The notes under the pieces were generated by a model. It was not told where the DNA came from, made no database searches, and worked only from the letters and a program-made list of their open reading frames with translations. 39,615 nt of DNA, taken from contig NZ_KQ969521.1 in the NCBI RefSeq assembly GCF_001578935.1, forward strand, positions 1,136,272 through 1,175,886. The letters run 5' to 3'. The translations under genes were made by a program, and so were the position numbers. Within the stretch, counting starts at the first letter, position 1, and each line of letters opens with the position of its first letter. Shown here piece after piece: positions 8,766-18,099 of the stretch. This stretch comes from Streptococcus oralis. Lineage in GTDB: Bacteria > Bacillota > Bacilli > Lactobacillales > Streptococcaceae.

Positions 8766-10231
8766 TGACTTTTAATAACAAAACGATTGAAGACTTGCAC
8801 AACCTCCTTGTTTCTAAGGAAATTTCTGCAACTGAATTGACACAAGCAACGCTTGAAGATATCAAGTCTCGCGAGACAGCTATCAACGCTTTTGTCACTA
8901 TCGCTGAAGAGCAAGCCCTTGCTCAAGCTAAGGCTATTGATGAAGCTGGAATTGACGCGGATAATGTCCTTTCTGGAATCCCACTGGCTGTTAAGGATAA
9001 TATCTCTACCGACGGTATCCTCACAACTGCTGCCTCAAAAATGCTCTACAACTACGAGCCAATCTTTGATGCGACAGCCGTTGCCAATGCCAAAGCTAAG
9101 GGTATGATTGTTGTCGGAAAAACCAACATGGACGAGTTTGCTATGGGTGGATCAGGTGAGACTTCTTACTACGGCGCAACTAAAAATGCTTGGGACCATA
9201 GCAAGGTTCCTGGTGGTTCATCAAGCGGTTCTGCGGCTTCGGTAGCTTCAGGACAAGTCCGTTTGTCTCTTGGTTCTGATACTGGTGGTTCTATCCGCCA
9301 GCCTGCTGCCTTCAACGGAATCGTTGGTCTCAAACCAACCTACGGAACAGTTTCTCGTTTCGGTCTCATTGCCTTTGGTAGCTCCCTAGACCAGATTGGA
9401 CCTTTTGCTCCAACTGTTAAGGAAAATGCCCTCTTGCTCAACGCGATTGCGAGCGAAGATGCCAAAGACTCCACTTCTGCCCCTGTTCGCATTGCTGACT
9501 TTACTTCAAAAATCGGGCATGATATCAAGGGCATGAAAATTGCTTTGCCTAAGGAATACCTTGGTGAAGGGATTGACCCAGAAGTTAAGGAAACAATTCT
9601 TAACGCAGCCAAACACTTTGAAAAACTTGGTGCTATCGTTGAAGAAGTCAGCCTTCCTCACTCAAAATACGGTGTTGCCGTTTACTACATTATCGCTTCA
9701 TCAGAAGCATCCTCAAACTTGCAACGTTTTGATGGTATTCGTTACGGCTACCGTGCAGAAGATGCGACGAATCTTGATGAAATCTATGTAAACAGCCGGA
9801 GCCAAGGTTTCGGTGAAGAGGTCAAACGCCGTATCATGCTAGGTACTTTCAGCCTTTCATCAGGTTACTACGATGCCTACTACAAAAAGGCTGGTCAGGT
9901 CCGTACCCTCATCATCCAAGATTTCGAAAACGTCTTTGCGGATTATGACTTGATTTTGGGCCCAACTGCTCCAAGCGTTGCCTATGACTTGGATTCCCTC
10001 AACCACGACCCAGTTGCCATGTATTTGGCGGATCTCTTGACCATTCCAGTCAACTTAGCAGGTCTACCAGGAATTTCGATTCCTGCTGGATTCTCTCAAG
10101 GTCTACCTGTCGGGCTCCAATTGATTGGTCCTAAATACTCTGAGGAAACCATTTACCAAGCTGCTGCTGCCTTTGAAGCGACAACAGACTACCACAAACA
10201 ACAACCCGTGATTTTTGGAGGTGACAACTAA
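8765..10231 (+). CDS. gatA: Glutamyl-tRNA(Gln) amidotransferase subunit A
   Basis: 488 residues; the amidase-signature subunit that releases ammonia from glutamine for the GatB active site. The Ser-cisSer-Lys catalytic set is visible: Lys77 (AVKDN), Ser152 in GGSSSGSAA (150-158) and Ser176 in [11 protein letters not shown]. Length is normal for the family and the C-terminal half is intact ([10 protein letters not shown]). It overlaps gatC and gatB by one base each as TAATG, so all three are co-translated from one operon. Confidence 0.98.
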   Translation: MTFNNKTIEDLHNLLVSKEISATELTQATLEDIKSRETAINAFVTIAEEQALAQAKAIDEAGIDADNVLSGIPLAVKDNISTDGILTTAASKMLYNYEPIFDATAVANAKAKGMIVVGKTNMDEFAMGGSGETSYYGATKNAWDHSKVPGGSSSGSAASVASGQVRLSLGSDTGGSIRQPAAFNGIVGLKPTYGTVSRFGLIAFGSSLDQIGPFAPTVKENALLLNAIASEDAKDSTSAPVRIADFTSKIGHDIKGMKIALPKEYLGEGIDPEVKETILNAAKHFEKLGAIVEEVSLPHSKYGVAVYYIIASSEASSNLQRFDGIRYGYRAEDATNLDEIYVNSRSQGFGEEVKRRIMLGTFSLSSGYYDAYYKKAGQVRTLIIQDFENVFADYDLILGPTAPSVAYDLDSLNHDPVAMYLADLLTIPVNLAGLPGISIPAGFSQGLPVGLQLIGPKYSEETIYQAAAAFEATTDYHKQQPVIFGGDN

Positions 10232-11676
10232 TGAACTTTGAAACAGTCATTGGACTTGAAGTCCACGTAGAGCTCAACACCAATTCAAAAATCTTCTCAC
10301 CTACTTCTGCCCACTTTGGAAACGACCAAAATGCCAACACCAACGTGATTGACTGGTCCTTCCCAGGAGTACTGCCTGTTCTCAATAAGGGTGTTGTCGA
10401 TGCCGGTATCAAGGCAGCTCTTGCCCTCAACATGGACATCCACAAGCACATGCACTTTGACCGCAAGAACTACTTCTATCCAGATAATCCCAAAGCCTAC
10501 CAAATTTCTCAGTTTGATGAGCCAATCGGCTACAACGGCTGGATTGAAGTGGAGTTAGAAGACGGTACGACCAAGAAAATCGGTATCGAACGTGCTCACC
10601 TAGAGGAAGACGCTGGTAAAAACACCCACGGTACTGATGGCTACTCTTATGTTGACCTCAATCGTCAAGGGGTACCATTGATTGAGATTGTTTCTGAAGC
10701 CGACATGCGTTCCCCAGAAGAAGCCTATGCTTATCTGACTGCCCTCAAGGAAGTTATCCAGTACGCTGGCATTTCTGACGTTAAGATGGAAGAAGGCTCT
10801 ATGCGTGTGGATGCCAACATTTCTCTTCGCCCTTATGGTCAAGAGAAATTCGGTACCAAGACTGAGTTGAAAAACCTCAACTCCTTCTCTAATGTCCGTA
10901 AGGGGCTTGAATACGAAGTCCAACGCCAAGCTGAAATCCTTCGTTCAGGTGGTCAAATCCGCCAAGAAACACGTCGTTACGATGAAGCTAACAAGGCAAC
11001 CATCCTCATGCGTGTCAAAGAAGGTGCTGCAGACTACCGCTACTTCCCAGAACCAGACCTACCACTCTTTGAAATCTCAGATGAGTGGATTGAGGAAATG
11101 CGCACTGAATTACCAGAGTTTCCAAAAGAACGCCGTGCGCGCTACGTATCTGACCTTGGCTTGTCAGACTACGATGCTAGCCAGTTGACTGCAAACAAAG
11201 TCACTTCTGACTTCTTTGAAAAAGCTGTTGCCCTCGGTGGCGATGCCAAACAAGTCTCTAACTGGCTCCAAGGCGAAGTCGCTCAATTCTTGAACGCTGA
11301 AGGCAAGACACTAGAACAAATCGAATTGACACCAGAAAACTTGGTAGAAATGATTGCCATCATCGAAGACGGCACGATCTCTTCTAAGATTGCCAAGAAA
11401 GTCTTTGTCCACCTAGCTAAAAATGGCGGTGGGGCGCGTGAATACGTTGAAAAAGCAGGTATGGTTCAAATCTCAGATCCAGATGTCTTGATCCCAATCA
11501 TCCACCAAGTCTTTGCGGATAATGAAGCAGCCGTTGCCGACTTCAAGTCAGGTAAACGCAACGCAGACAAAGCCTTCACAGGATTCCTTATGAAGGCAAC
11601 TAAAGGCCAAGCCAACCCACAAGTTGCCCTTAAACTCCTTGCACAAGAATTGGCGAAGTTGAAAGAAAATGAGTAA
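10231..11676 (+). CDS. gatB: Aspartyl/glutamyl-tRNA amidotransferase subunit B
   Basis: 481 residues. It begins [17 protein letters not shown] and contains [20 protein letters not shown] and [12 protein letters not shown], hallmark GatB kinase-like core segments. The C-terminal helical and YqeY-like tail ([13 protein letters not shown]) binds tRNA. GatB phosphorylates the glutamyl or aspartyl ester on tRNA and transfers ammonia delivered from GatA. It is the last gene of gatCAB. Confidence 0.98.
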   Translation: MNFETVIGLEVHVELNTNSKIFSPTSAHFGNDQNANTNVIDWSFPGVLPVLNKGVVDAGIKAALALNMDIHKHMHFDRKNYFYPDNPKAYQISQFDEPIGYNGWIEVELEDGTTKKIGIERAHLEEDAGKNTHGTDGYSYVDLNRQGVPLIEIVSEADMRSPEEAYAYLTALKEVIQYAGISDVKMEEGSMRVDANISLRPYGQEKFGTKTELKNLNSFSNVRKGLEYEVQRQAEILRSGGQIRQETRRYDEANKATILMRVKEGAADYRYFPEPDLPLFEISDEWIEEMRTELPEFPKERRARYVSDLGLSDYDASQLTANKVTSDFFEKAVALGGDAKQVSNWLQGEVAQFLNAEGKTLEQIELTPENLVEMIAIIEDGTISSKIAKKVFVHLAKNGGGAREYVEKAGMVQISDPDVLIPIIHQVFADNEAAVADFKSGKRNADKAFTGFLMKATKGQANPQVALKLLAQELAKLKENE

Positions 11677-11700
11677 TTCGCTAGTAGCCACCCAGTAGTC

Positions 11701-11728
11701 TAGACAGCTACCTTTTCAATCATATAAT
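11701..11728 (+). promoter_or_regulatory. Possible promoter of the Tim44-like/SPFH pair
   Basis: TAGACA (11701-11706) and TATAAT (11723-11728) are 16 nt apart in the short gap after gatB. AGGAGA follows before the ATG at 11739. No terminator is seen after gatB, so read-through is also possible. Confidence 0.5.
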
Positions 11729-11738
11729 TAGGAGACAC

Positions 11739-12695
11739 ATGAAAAAGTTTTACGCTCTTTTAATGACCTGTTTATTACTTATTTTTCTATCCGTGCCTCA
11801 AATCGTTGATGCGGGTGTCGGACATTCCAGAAGTGGAGGGAGCAGCCGCAGTAGCTCCAGAAGCAGCAGCCGCTCAAGTGGAGGTGGAAGTCGTTCTGGT
11901 GGCTCATCTTTCCACTACTACCGCTCTGGATATGGATCGTCCTCTAGCAACTCTGCTAGCTCTCCCTATTTAGGATTTATGTTCATATTAGTCGGAGGAA
12001 TCATACTAGCTGTTATCGTCAAATCCTTGCAGAATAAGTCTGGAGATTCGAGTTCAACCTACACTAGTAATGATTATCAAACGCTCCATCGTCGAGTTGA
12101 ACACAACACACTGGCCATTAGTCGTGTGAAATATGGGGATCCAAACTTTGACGCGGAAGCCTTCACATCTTGGGTTAAGGAAGTCTACCTTAAATTGCAG
12201 GTTGCCTGGACTGAAAAAAATTGGAACTCTGTCCGCGCTTTGGAAAGTACCAGTCTCTACTCTCAACACAGTACCCAACTTGAGGACCATATTCGAGCTA
12301 AAACAACCAATGTTTTAGAGAAAGTTTGTATCGAAAATGTTCGCATCAAGGAGTTCATTGAAAATCCTGACGGAAACGATACCTTAGTGGTGATCCTGTC
12401 ATCTACCTTGCGGGACTATGTCATTGACGATGAGACTCGCCGTGTCCTTGAAGGAGACCCTAAAAAAGATCTCTTCACCGTGTATCAATTAAACTTTATC
12501 CGTCAGCACGGTAGCCAAACGCAAGCAGTCAATCCAGACGAAGTTGTGAGCGACCACTGTCCAAACTGTGGCGCCCCATTGAAAATCTCTGCAGTTAGCG
12601 AGTGCGACTACTGTGGTGCCAATCTCTCACGCAGTCCAAACCAATGGGTACTGGATACCTATGATGTTGTGGATGAAGACGAGCTTTATAATTAG
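11739..12695 (+). CDS. Exported/membrane Tim44-like domain protein with C-terminal zinc ribbon
   Basis: 318 residues. It has a signal-like N-terminus (hydrophobic 4-19, possible cleavage near VDA 23-25), a low-complexity Ser/Gly/Arg stretch (about 29-75) like those of TPM- and Tim44-type membrane proteins, and one transmembrane helix (about 77-96). A soluble alpha/beta domain follows, with LHRRVEHNTLAISRVKYGDPNFDAEAF-like Tim44 features (about 115-265). Cysteines 274, 277, 289 and 292 form a zinc ribbon. A single RNA would carry this gene and the SPFH gene 8 bp downstream. In Bacillus the ydjGHI group also puts a zinc-ribbon protein next to a similar SPFH protein, suggesting a membrane-associated complex (inference). 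The biochemical role is unknown. Confidence 0.7.
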   Translation: MKKFYALLMTCLLLIFLSVPQIVDAGVGHSRSGGSSRSSSRSSSRSSGGGSRSGGSSFHYYRSGYGSSSSNSASSPYLGFMFILVGGIILAVIVKSLQNKSGDSSSTYTSNDYQTLHRRVEHNTLAISRVKYGDPNFDAEAFTSWVKEVYLKLQVAWTEKNWNSVRALESTSLYSQHSTQLEDHIRAKTTNVLEKVCIENVRIKEFIENPDGNDTLVVILSSTLRDYVIDDETRRVLEGDPKKDLFTVYQLNFIRQHGSQTQAVNPDEVVSDHCPNCGAPLKISAVSECDYCGANLSRSPNQWVLDTYDVVDEDELYN

Positions 12696-12703
12696 GAGGA
12701 ATT

Positions 12704-13831
12704 ATGGGATTTATACGTGCAACCTTATCAGCAGGCTTAAATAGTTTTAATGATAGTAAATTCAAGGAAGCCATTGTCCTTCCAGATAATGTCTCTGGCG
12801 ACGCCTTAGCCATCAAGGGGCAATTGCTCACAAAAGACCCAGATGGACGTTCTCGTCACAGCAATCAAAATACAGGCCTCTTGTCAGATGGCAGTGTGGT
12901 TATCGTTCCTCAAGGCTATACCGCTGTTTTGGTAAATAATGGTACCTTCCTTGGTGAAGTTCTCGAAGCTGGTAGCCACGAATGGCAAGCTGGTGATAAC
13001 GCCTGGCTCCTTGAAAAAGGTGGTTTAAAAGGCACTTGGGAAAACTTTAAAAACCGTTTCTCTTTTGGTGGACAAGTCATCACCCAACAGGAAATTATCT
13101 TTATCCGCATGCAACCTATTGCAGGCAATAAGTTCGGCACACAAAATGCGGTCGAATACTTCAGCGAACGTTACCAACAACTGCTTAACATCCGTTTCTA
13201 TGGCTTGTTTGATGTAAAAATAGCAGACCCAGTCCTCTTCTACGTGAGTTCTGTTAGCCGTCAAATTACTGACGGACAGCCATTTACTCTCCAAGATGTA
13301 GCTCAAGGAACGCTCCGTCAAAATATCGCACCGAAAATCGCGATTGCCATTGCCAAATATACCAACGAAAACAAGGTTGATATCTATAGCCTCAATGCCA
13401 ATCAAGACACCTTTAACGAACTCGCTAAACAAGAGGTCAACAAGGTTTGGACAGGTCTCTACGGGATTGAAGCAACTAATATCTTGCTTGAAGACCTCAG
13501 CTACGACCAAGAAAGTCTTGATATCGTTCGCAAGCTTGATAGTGAGCTCGTGGCAATGAAGTACAACACGATTGAAATCGAAGAACGCCGTGCTCGCAAC
13601 GAAGCGCTTATTGCTGCAGCTGCCAACGAAGGGAATGGCAATGGGATGAACATGTTTATGGGCATGAATCTTGGCCAAACTCTGGGTGGTCAACTAAGCC
13701 AACAAGTCCAAAATCAAGCGCCGACTCAAAACACTGGACAAACTACCAGCAAGAATTTTTACATCGAAGTCGATGGAAAATACGTCCTCGTTACCAAAGA
13801 CGAAGATGGAAATATCGTACCAGTCAACTAA
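12704..13831 (+). CDS. SPFH-domain protein (YdjI type)
   Basis: 375 residues. The N-terminus MGFIRATLSAGLNSFND and the core from about 60 to 290 match the YdjI branch of SPFH/band 7 proteins, which scaffold membrane microdomains. The tail (about 300-350) is rich in Gly, Asn, Met and Gln and probably flexible, and the last 25 residues resemble a short beta hairpin (FYIEVDGKYVLVTKDEDGN). No transmembrane helix is visible, so membrane attachment would be indirect, perhaps through the preceding Tim44-like protein. AGGAGG-like spacing before the ATG is good. In Bacillus the homologue responds to envelope stress (family knowledge). Confidence 0.85.
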   Translation: MGFIRATLSAGLNSFNDSKFKEAIVLPDNVSGDALAIKGQLLTKDPDGRSRHSNQNTGLLSDGSVVIVPQGYTAVLVNNGTFLGEVLEAGSHEWQAGDNAWLLEKGGLKGTWENFKNRFSFGGQVITQQEIIFIRMQPIAGNKFGTQNAVEYFSERYQQLLNIRFYGLFDVKIADPVLFYVSSVSRQITDGQPFTLQDVAQGTLRQNIAPKIAIAIAKYTNENKVDIYSLNANQDTFNELAKQEVNKVWTGLYGIEATNILLEDLSYDQESLDIVRKLDSELVAMKYNTIEIEERRARNEALIAAAANEGNGNGMNMFMGMNLGQTLGGQLSQQVQNQAPTQNTGQTTSKNFYIEVDGKYVLVTKDEDGNIVPVN

Positions 13832-13849
13832 TTAAGCTCCTTTTGACAT

Positions 13850-13878
13850 TTGAGTAATGTTGTCTTTTATGGTACAAT
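13850..13878 (+). promoter_or_regulatory. Promoter of efp-Asp23-nusB
   Basis: TTGAGT (13850-13855), a 17-nt spacer and extended -10 TGGTACAAT (TACAAT at 13873-13878). A closer -35 match, TTGACA at 13843, is too far from the -10 (24 nt). Confidence 0.7.
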
Positions 13879-13912
13879 AAAGAGTAAATTATTTTATTAA
13901 AGAGGTAAAAAC

Positions 13913-14473
13913 ATGATTGAAGCAAGTAAATTAAAGGCTGGTATGACCTTTGAAACAGCTGACGGAAAATTGATCCGCGTTTTGGAAGCTAGCCACCACA
14001 AACCAGGTAAAGGAAACACAATCATGCGTATGAAATTACGTGATGTCCGTACTGGTTCTACATTTGACACAAGCTACCGTCCAGAGGAAAAATTTGAACA
14101 AGCTATCATCGAGACTGTCCCAGCTCAATACTTGTACAAAATGGATGACACAGCCTACTTCATGAACACTGAAACTTACGACCAATACGAAATCCCTGTA
14201 GTCAATGTTGAAAACGAATTGCTTTACATCCTTGAAAACTCTGATGTGAAGATCCAATTCTACGGAACTGAAGTGATTGGTGTTACCGTCCCTACTACTG
14301 TCGAATTGACAGTTGCAGAAACTCAACCTTCTATCAAAGGTGCTACTGTTACAGGTTCTGGTAAACCAGCAACGATGGAAACTGGACTTGTCGTAAACGT
14401 TCCAGACTTTATCGAAGCAGGACAAAAACTCGTTATCAACACTGCAGAAGGAACTTACGTTTCTCGTGCCTAA
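13913..14473 (+). CDS. efp: Elongation factor P
   Basis: 186 residues, the standard length. EF-P rescues ribosomes stalled on polyproline stretches. The N-terminal KOW-like domain carries the tip loop HHKPGKGNT (about 29-37), whose Lys is the usual contact or modification site; the two OB-fold domains follow ([13 protein letters not shown] and the C-terminal [16 protein letters not shown]). The order efp, Asp23 and nusB is the same as Bacillus efp-yqhY-nusB. AGAGG precedes the ATG. Confidence 0.98.
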
Positions 14474-14494
14474 TCTCTAGAAAGAGGTCATTCT

Positions 14495-14884
14495 ATGGGA
14501 ATTGAAGAACAACTTGGCGAAATCGTTATCGCCCCACGTGTACTTGAAAAAATCATTGCTATTGCTACTGCAAAAGTAGAGGGTGTTCACTCTTTTTCAA
14601 ACAAATCAGTATCTGATACCCTTTCAAAACTTTCACTCGGTCGTGGCGTTTATCTAAAAAACGTGGACGAAGAACTCACAGCAGATATCTACCTCTACCT
14701 AGAGTACGGAGTAAAAGTTCCTAAGGTAGCTGTTGCTATCCAGAAAGCTGTTAAAGATGCAGTCCGCAACATGGCTGATGTAGAACTCACTGCTATCAAT
14801 ATTCACGTTGCAGGTATCGTTCCAGATAAAACACCAAAACCTGACTTGAAAGACTTGTTTGATGAGGACTTCCTCAATGACTAG
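14495..14884 (+). CDS. yqhY: Asp23/Gls24-family protein (YqhY type)
   Basis: 129 residues, MGIEEQLGEIVIAPRVLEKIIAI onward, a DUF322 Asp23/Gls24 domain over most of its length. There is no signal peptide or membrane segment, so it is cytoplasmic. In Bacillus, YqhY sits between efp/acc genes and nusB and has been linked to control of acetyl-CoA carboxylase activity (family knowledge). Here the acc cluster is only 1.5 kb away on the other strand. The final codons overlap nusB by 8 bp. Confidence 0.88.
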   Translation: MGIEEQLGEIVIAPRVLEKIIAIATAKVEGVHSFSNKSVSDTLSKLSLGRGVYLKNVDEELTADIYLYLEYGVKVPKVAVAIQKAVKDAVRNMADVELTAINIHVAGIVPDKTPKPDLKDLFDEDFLND

Positions 14885-15299
14885 TCCACTATTAGAATCT
14901 AGACGCCAACTCCGTAAATGCGCTTTTCAGGCTCTCATGAGTCTTGAATTCGGTACGGATGTCGAAACTGCTTGTTGTTTCGCCTATACTCATGATCGTG
15001 AAGATACGGATGTGCAACTTCCAGCCTTTTTGACAGAGCTCGTTTCTGGTATTCAGGCTAAAAAGGAAGAACTAGACAAGCAAATCACACAGCATTTAAA
15101 ATCAGGTTGGACTATTGAGCGTCTAACGCTCGTGGAAAGAAACCTCCTTCGCTTGGGAATCTTTGAAATTACTTCATTTGACACTCCACAGCTGGTTGCT
15201 GTTAATGAAGCTATCGAACTTGCAAAGGACTTCTCAGATCAAAAATCTGCCCGTTTTATCAACGGACTGCTCAGCCAATTTGTGACAGAAGAACAGTAA
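14877..15299 (+). CDS. nusB: Transcription antitermination protein NusB
   Basis: 140 residues from ATG 14877 (MTSPLLESRRQLRK), the usual streptococcal NusB length. NusB with NusE binds boxA of nascent rRNA to drive antitermination. The all-helical fold and conserved LVERNLLRLGIFE and NEAIELAKDFSDQKSARFINGLL segments are present. An in-frame start 18 bp upstream gives a non-family extension inside the preceding gene and was not used. It is the last gene of its operon, followed by a strong hairpin. Confidence 0.96.
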   Translation: MTSPLLESRRQLRKCAFQALMSLEFGTDVETACCFAYTHDREDTDVQLPAFLTELVSGIQAKKEELDKQITQHLKSGWTIERLTLVERNLLRLGIFEITSFDTPQLVAVNEAIELAKDFSDQKSARFINGLLSQFVTEEQ

Positions 15300-15302
15300 T
15301 TA

Positions 15303-15336
15303 AAAAAAGTGTTTGACAAATATCAAACACTTTTTT
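15303..15336. terminator. Bidirectional terminator between nusB and the CPBP gene
   Basis: The arms AAAAAAGTGTTTGA and TCAAACACTTTTTT enclose a 6-nt loop (CAAATA). There are T-runs on both strands, so it can end nusB on the plus strand and the bacteriocin-like unit on the minus strand. Confidence 0.9.
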
Positions 15337-15347
15337 CTTTGCCTCCA

Positions 15348-16073
15348 CTATCTAAAAAAGTGGTAATAGACATAATTATAAACAAAAATCCAGATGGGTT
15401 TTGCATAAATGAGAAAGTTGAAAAAACTATGGCACAGGATGGTAATTTTTAAGTTCTTTGTCCAACGGTAGACAAGGGCATAGAAGAGACCGCCTAAACT
15501 ATAAATAATCAAACTGATAGGATCTCGGTGAGTTAGGATCAAATGACTAAGTCCAAAGATAAGAGCAGATAGGATAACATCCAGATAGTACTTGGACTGG
15601 GGGAAGAAGGTATTCATAAAGTACCCTCTATGAATCAGTTCTTCTAATATAGGTCCGACGATTACTGTTAAACTAAAACTGAGAACAGTTGATAGAAAAG
15701 TTGGTTGCCCATTGGAGTATAGAATCGAAAGAAGATCTTGAAAGATATACTTGTTATCAATTAGATGATGAAACTGTAACTGAAAAGCATCTACCAATTG
15801 ACGATCAAAATAAGTAGCCACTAGAGCAACTACAAGGTAAAAGAATCTTGACTTCTTTGAACCCTTTTTTTCAAAAATATAGAGCATCTCTTTCTTTTTG
15901 AGCCAGTAGATAAATATTAGCAAAAGAGCTATTACTTCAACTGTTAAAAAGATAGAATAGCCATCTATCCCCCATCCTAAAAACTTAGTTAGATGCATAA
16001 TCCCTAACTCTGGTAGATAAACCGATAGAAATACCAGTGATGTATAGACTCCAAAATGCCCTAGTTTTTTCAT
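15348..16073 (-). CDS. CPBP-family intramembrane metalloprotease, likely bacteriocin immunity
   Basis: 241 residues with about seven hydrophobic helices. The three family motifs are complete: EELIHR (Glu144, Glu145, Arg149), FGLSH with His177, and HSFFN with His215 and Asn219. Such proteases process CAAX-type substrates in eukaryotes; in lactic bacteria, PlnI and SkkI-type members give self-immunity to bacteriocins. Here the ATG lies 18 nt after the end of a double-glycine-leader reading frame, with AAAGGGG between, so the two are one operon and immunity is the likely role (inference). The terminator at 15303-15336 follows. Confidence 0.85.
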   Translation of the reverse strand: MKKLGHFGVYTSLVFLSVYLPELGIMHLTKFLGWGIDGYSIFLTVEVIALLLIFIYWLKKKEMLYIFEKKGSKKSRFFYLVVALVATYFDRQLVDAFQLQFHHLIDNKYIFQDLLSILYSNGQPTFLSTVLSFSLTVIVGPILEELIHRGYFMNTFFPQSKYYLDVILSALIFGLSHLILTHRDPISLIIYSLGGLFYALVYRWTKNLKITILCHSFFNFLIYAKPIWIFVYNYVYYHFFR

Positions 16074-16091
16074 ACTTACCCCTTTAATTTA

Positions 16092-16274
16092 TCAATAGGC
16101 AATACCATAAGCACGTCTAGTCGCATGATTCAGTATTGTACTCCACTCTGTTGCTAAACTATATGCATATGGCGAATCTCAATGTCTATCATCAACTGCC
16201 CGAATCATTCGACCACCTGAAACTTGATCTAAGTCTTCAGATGAAAGAACTGTAAATGTATCTGTACCTGTCAT
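16092..16274 (-). pseudogene. Double-glycine-leader bacteriocin-like precursor, interrupted by in-frame TGA
   Basis: The ATG at 16274 is preceded by a perfect AAGGAGG 8 nt upstream. The leader contains FTVLSSEDLDQVSGG, with Gly20-Gly21 as the cleavage site, the classic ABC-peptidase (ComA/BlpA type) leader. The next ten residues are RMIRAVDDRH, then TGA at 16181-16179. The frame stays open beyond for 28 codons (DSPYAYSLATEWSTILNHAT and RRAYGIAY) to TGA at 16094-16092, 18 nt before the CPBP gene. So either a 60-residue precursor was broken by a nonsense change (for example TGG to TGA at codon 32) or the product is a real 31-residue peptide. The mature part has no GxxxG motif and I match it to no named bacteriocin. 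Confidence 0.72.
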
Positions 16275-16339
16275 TGCAAGTACCTCCTTAAAATAGATTT
16301 TTGTAAACTTACATCTAACAGTATACATCTTTTTTGTCT

Positions 16340-16368
16340 ATTTTACTGTCCATCTCCTCAACTGTCAA
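16340..16368 (-). promoter_or_regulatory. Promoter of the bacteriocin-like operon
   Basis: On the minus strand consensus TTGACA (16368-16363) and TAAAAT (16345-16340) are separated by 17 nt, about 65 nt before the peptide ATG. I see no ComE- or BlpR-type direct repeat just upstream, so it looks constitutive. Confidence 0.75.
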
Positions 16369-16394
16369 TTTTTCGTCCTGAATTGCATTTTTCT

Positions 16395-16423
16395 ATAAAA
16401 AATGAGACCTTTCTAGTCTCATT
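16395..16423 (-). terminator. Terminator of the fatty-acid synthesis operon, after accA
   Basis: The arms AAATGAGAC and GTCTCATTT enclose a 7-nt loop, running into a T-run on the minus strand. It starts 10 nt after the accA stop. Confidence 0.85.
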
Positions 16424-16432
16424 TAGTCATTC

Positions 16433-17200
16433 TTAGTATTTTCTAAAGCGTTGGTAACGTTCTTCGATAAGTTGATCGAGTGGTAGTTCTTTCAACCTAT
16501 CTAGTTCTGCACGCAATTCATTTTTAACGCAACCTAGCAGTTCTTTACTTGACAGCCCTGCTTCTGAGATTACCTTGTCTACGATTCCCATTTCTAGGAG
16601 TTCGTGTGAAGTGATTTTCATCAATTCCGCTGCTTCCATAGCACGACTTCCATCCTTCCAAAGGATAGAGGCAAAGCCTTCAGGGCTAAGTACGGCGTAG
16701 ATTGAGTTTTCTAACATCCAAACACGATTAGCTACGGCTAGAGCTAGGGCCCCACCAGATCCTCCTTCACCGATAATAATCGCGATGATTGGAACCTTGA
16801 GGTCACTCATTTCCATCAGGTTTCGGGCAATTGCTTCACCTTGTCCACGTTCCTCGGCTCCCACACCAGGGTAAGCACCCGCCGTATTGATAAAGGTCAC
16901 AACTGGACGGCCAAACTTTTCTGCCTGTTTCATCAAGCGCAAGGCCTTACGATAGCCTTCTGGATGAGGTTGCCCAAAATTTCGTTTGAGGTTATCATGA
17001 AGACTTTTTCCCTTTTGGATACCAACTACAGTTACTGCTTGGTCACCTAACCAACCAATTCCACCGATGACCGCACCATCATCGCGGAAAGAGCGATCTC
17101 CATGCAATTCGATAAATTCATCGAAGATTCCATTGGCAAAATCAAGCGCAGTCAAGCGACTCTGCTCACGTGCCTCTCTGACTATTTTTGCAATATTCAT
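16433..17200 (-). CDS. accA: Acetyl-CoA carboxylase carboxyltransferase subunit alpha
   Basis: 255 residues. With AccD it moves the carboxyl group from carboxybiotin to acetyl-CoA, making malonyl-CoA. Crotonase-fold features are visible: [25 protein letters not shown] and the [14 protein letters not shown] oxyanion-hole segment (about 140-156). It is shorter than the E. coli protein (319) because it lacks the N-terminal extension, as usual in streptococci. It overlaps accD by 4 bp (ATGA) and is the last gene of the operon. Confidence 0.98.
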   Translation of the reverse strand: MNIAKIVREAREQSRLTALDFANGIFDEFIELHGDRSFRDDGAVIGGIGWLGDQAVTVVGIQKGKSLHDNLKRNFGQPHPEGYRKALRLMKQAEKFGRPVVTFINTAGAYPGVGAEERGQGEAIARNLMEMSDLKVPIIAIIIGEGGSGGALALAVANRVWMLENSIYAVLSPEGFASILWKDGSRAMEAAELMKITSHELLEMGIVDKVISEAGLSSKELLGCVKNELRAELDRLKELPLDQLIEERYQRFRKY

Positions 17201-18063
17201 CCGCGACTTCCTCCATGCAATCTCACTAATTTAGCAATTGTTTCAGGCAATTCTCTCCGTTTAACAATTGCATCAACAAATCCATGTTCAAGCAGAAATT
17301 CTGCCTTTTGGAAGTCATCCGGCAAGTTCTCACGAACTGTATTTTCAATAACACGACGCCCAGCAAAACCAACCAAACTCTGTGGCTCCGCTAGGATAAT
17401 ATCACCTTCCATAGCAAAAGAAGCGGTCACCCCACCTGTTGTCGGATCGGTTAAAATAGTTAGGTAAAAAAGTCCTGCCTTGGAATGGCGTTGAACTGCC
17501 GCAGAAATCTTAGCCATTTGCATCAAACTCATGATTCCTTCTTGCATACGGGCTCCACCAGAAGCTGTGAAGAGAACGACTGGCAAGTTTTCTACCGTTG
17601 CATACTCAAACAAGCGCGTGATTTTTTCACCCACAACGGTTCCCATAGAAGCCATGATAAAGTTTGAATCCATGATCCCAAGGGCAACTTCTTGTCCCTT
17701 GATGCTAGCTGTACCAGTTAGTACTGCTTCATCCAAACCTGTCTTTTCACGCATACTAGCTAGTTTTTTCTGATAGCCAGGAAAGTTTAATGGATCTTGA
17801 GTTTCAATACCCGTATACATCTCCACAAAGCTACCGGAATCAATCGTCAAATCCAAGCGTTCCTGAGCTGAAATACGGAAAGTATAGCTACAATGGGGAC
17901 AAATTCGTTCGCTCCCAAGATCCTTTTGATAAATGGTGTGTTTACAACCAGGACACTGAGAGAAGAGTTCATCCGGAACCTCAGGCTTGGCTTGTGGTTT
18001 CTGCCTTACGGAACGGTTAGGATTGATCCGAATATACTTATCCTTTTTACTAAATAGAGCCAT
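17197..18063 (-). CDS. accD: Acetyl-CoA carboxylase carboxyltransferase subunit beta
   Basis: 288 residues. The N-terminal zinc ribbon has Cys37, Cys40, Cys55 and Cys58. The crotonase-like transferase domain follows with [11 protein letters not shown] and [13 protein letters not shown], the signatures of AccD. It pairs with AccA as an alpha2-beta2 tetramer. It lies 36 nt after accC and overlaps accA by 4 bp. Confidence 0.98.
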   Translation of the reverse strand: MALFSKKDKYIRINPNRSVRQKPQAKPEVPDELFSQCPGCKHTIYQKDLGSERICPHCSYTFRISAQERLDLTIDSGSFVEMYTGIETQDPLNFPGYQKKLASMREKTGLDEAVLTGTASIKGQEVALGIMDSNFIMASMGTVVGEKITRLFEYATVENLPVVLFTASGGARMQEGIMSLMQMAKISAAVQRHSKAGLFYLTILTDPTTGGVTASFAMEGDIILAEPQSLVGFAGRRVIENTVRENLPDDFQKAEFLLEHGFVDAIVKRRELPETIAKLVRLHGGSRG

Positions 18064-18099
18064 AACTCCCCCCTTTTAGTTCTCATACTGTTTGAAAGT

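Noticed and set aside
13843..13848. TTGACA as the -35 box of efp
   Set aside because: It is 24 nt from the -10 box; TTGAGT at 13850 has the correct 17-nt spacing.
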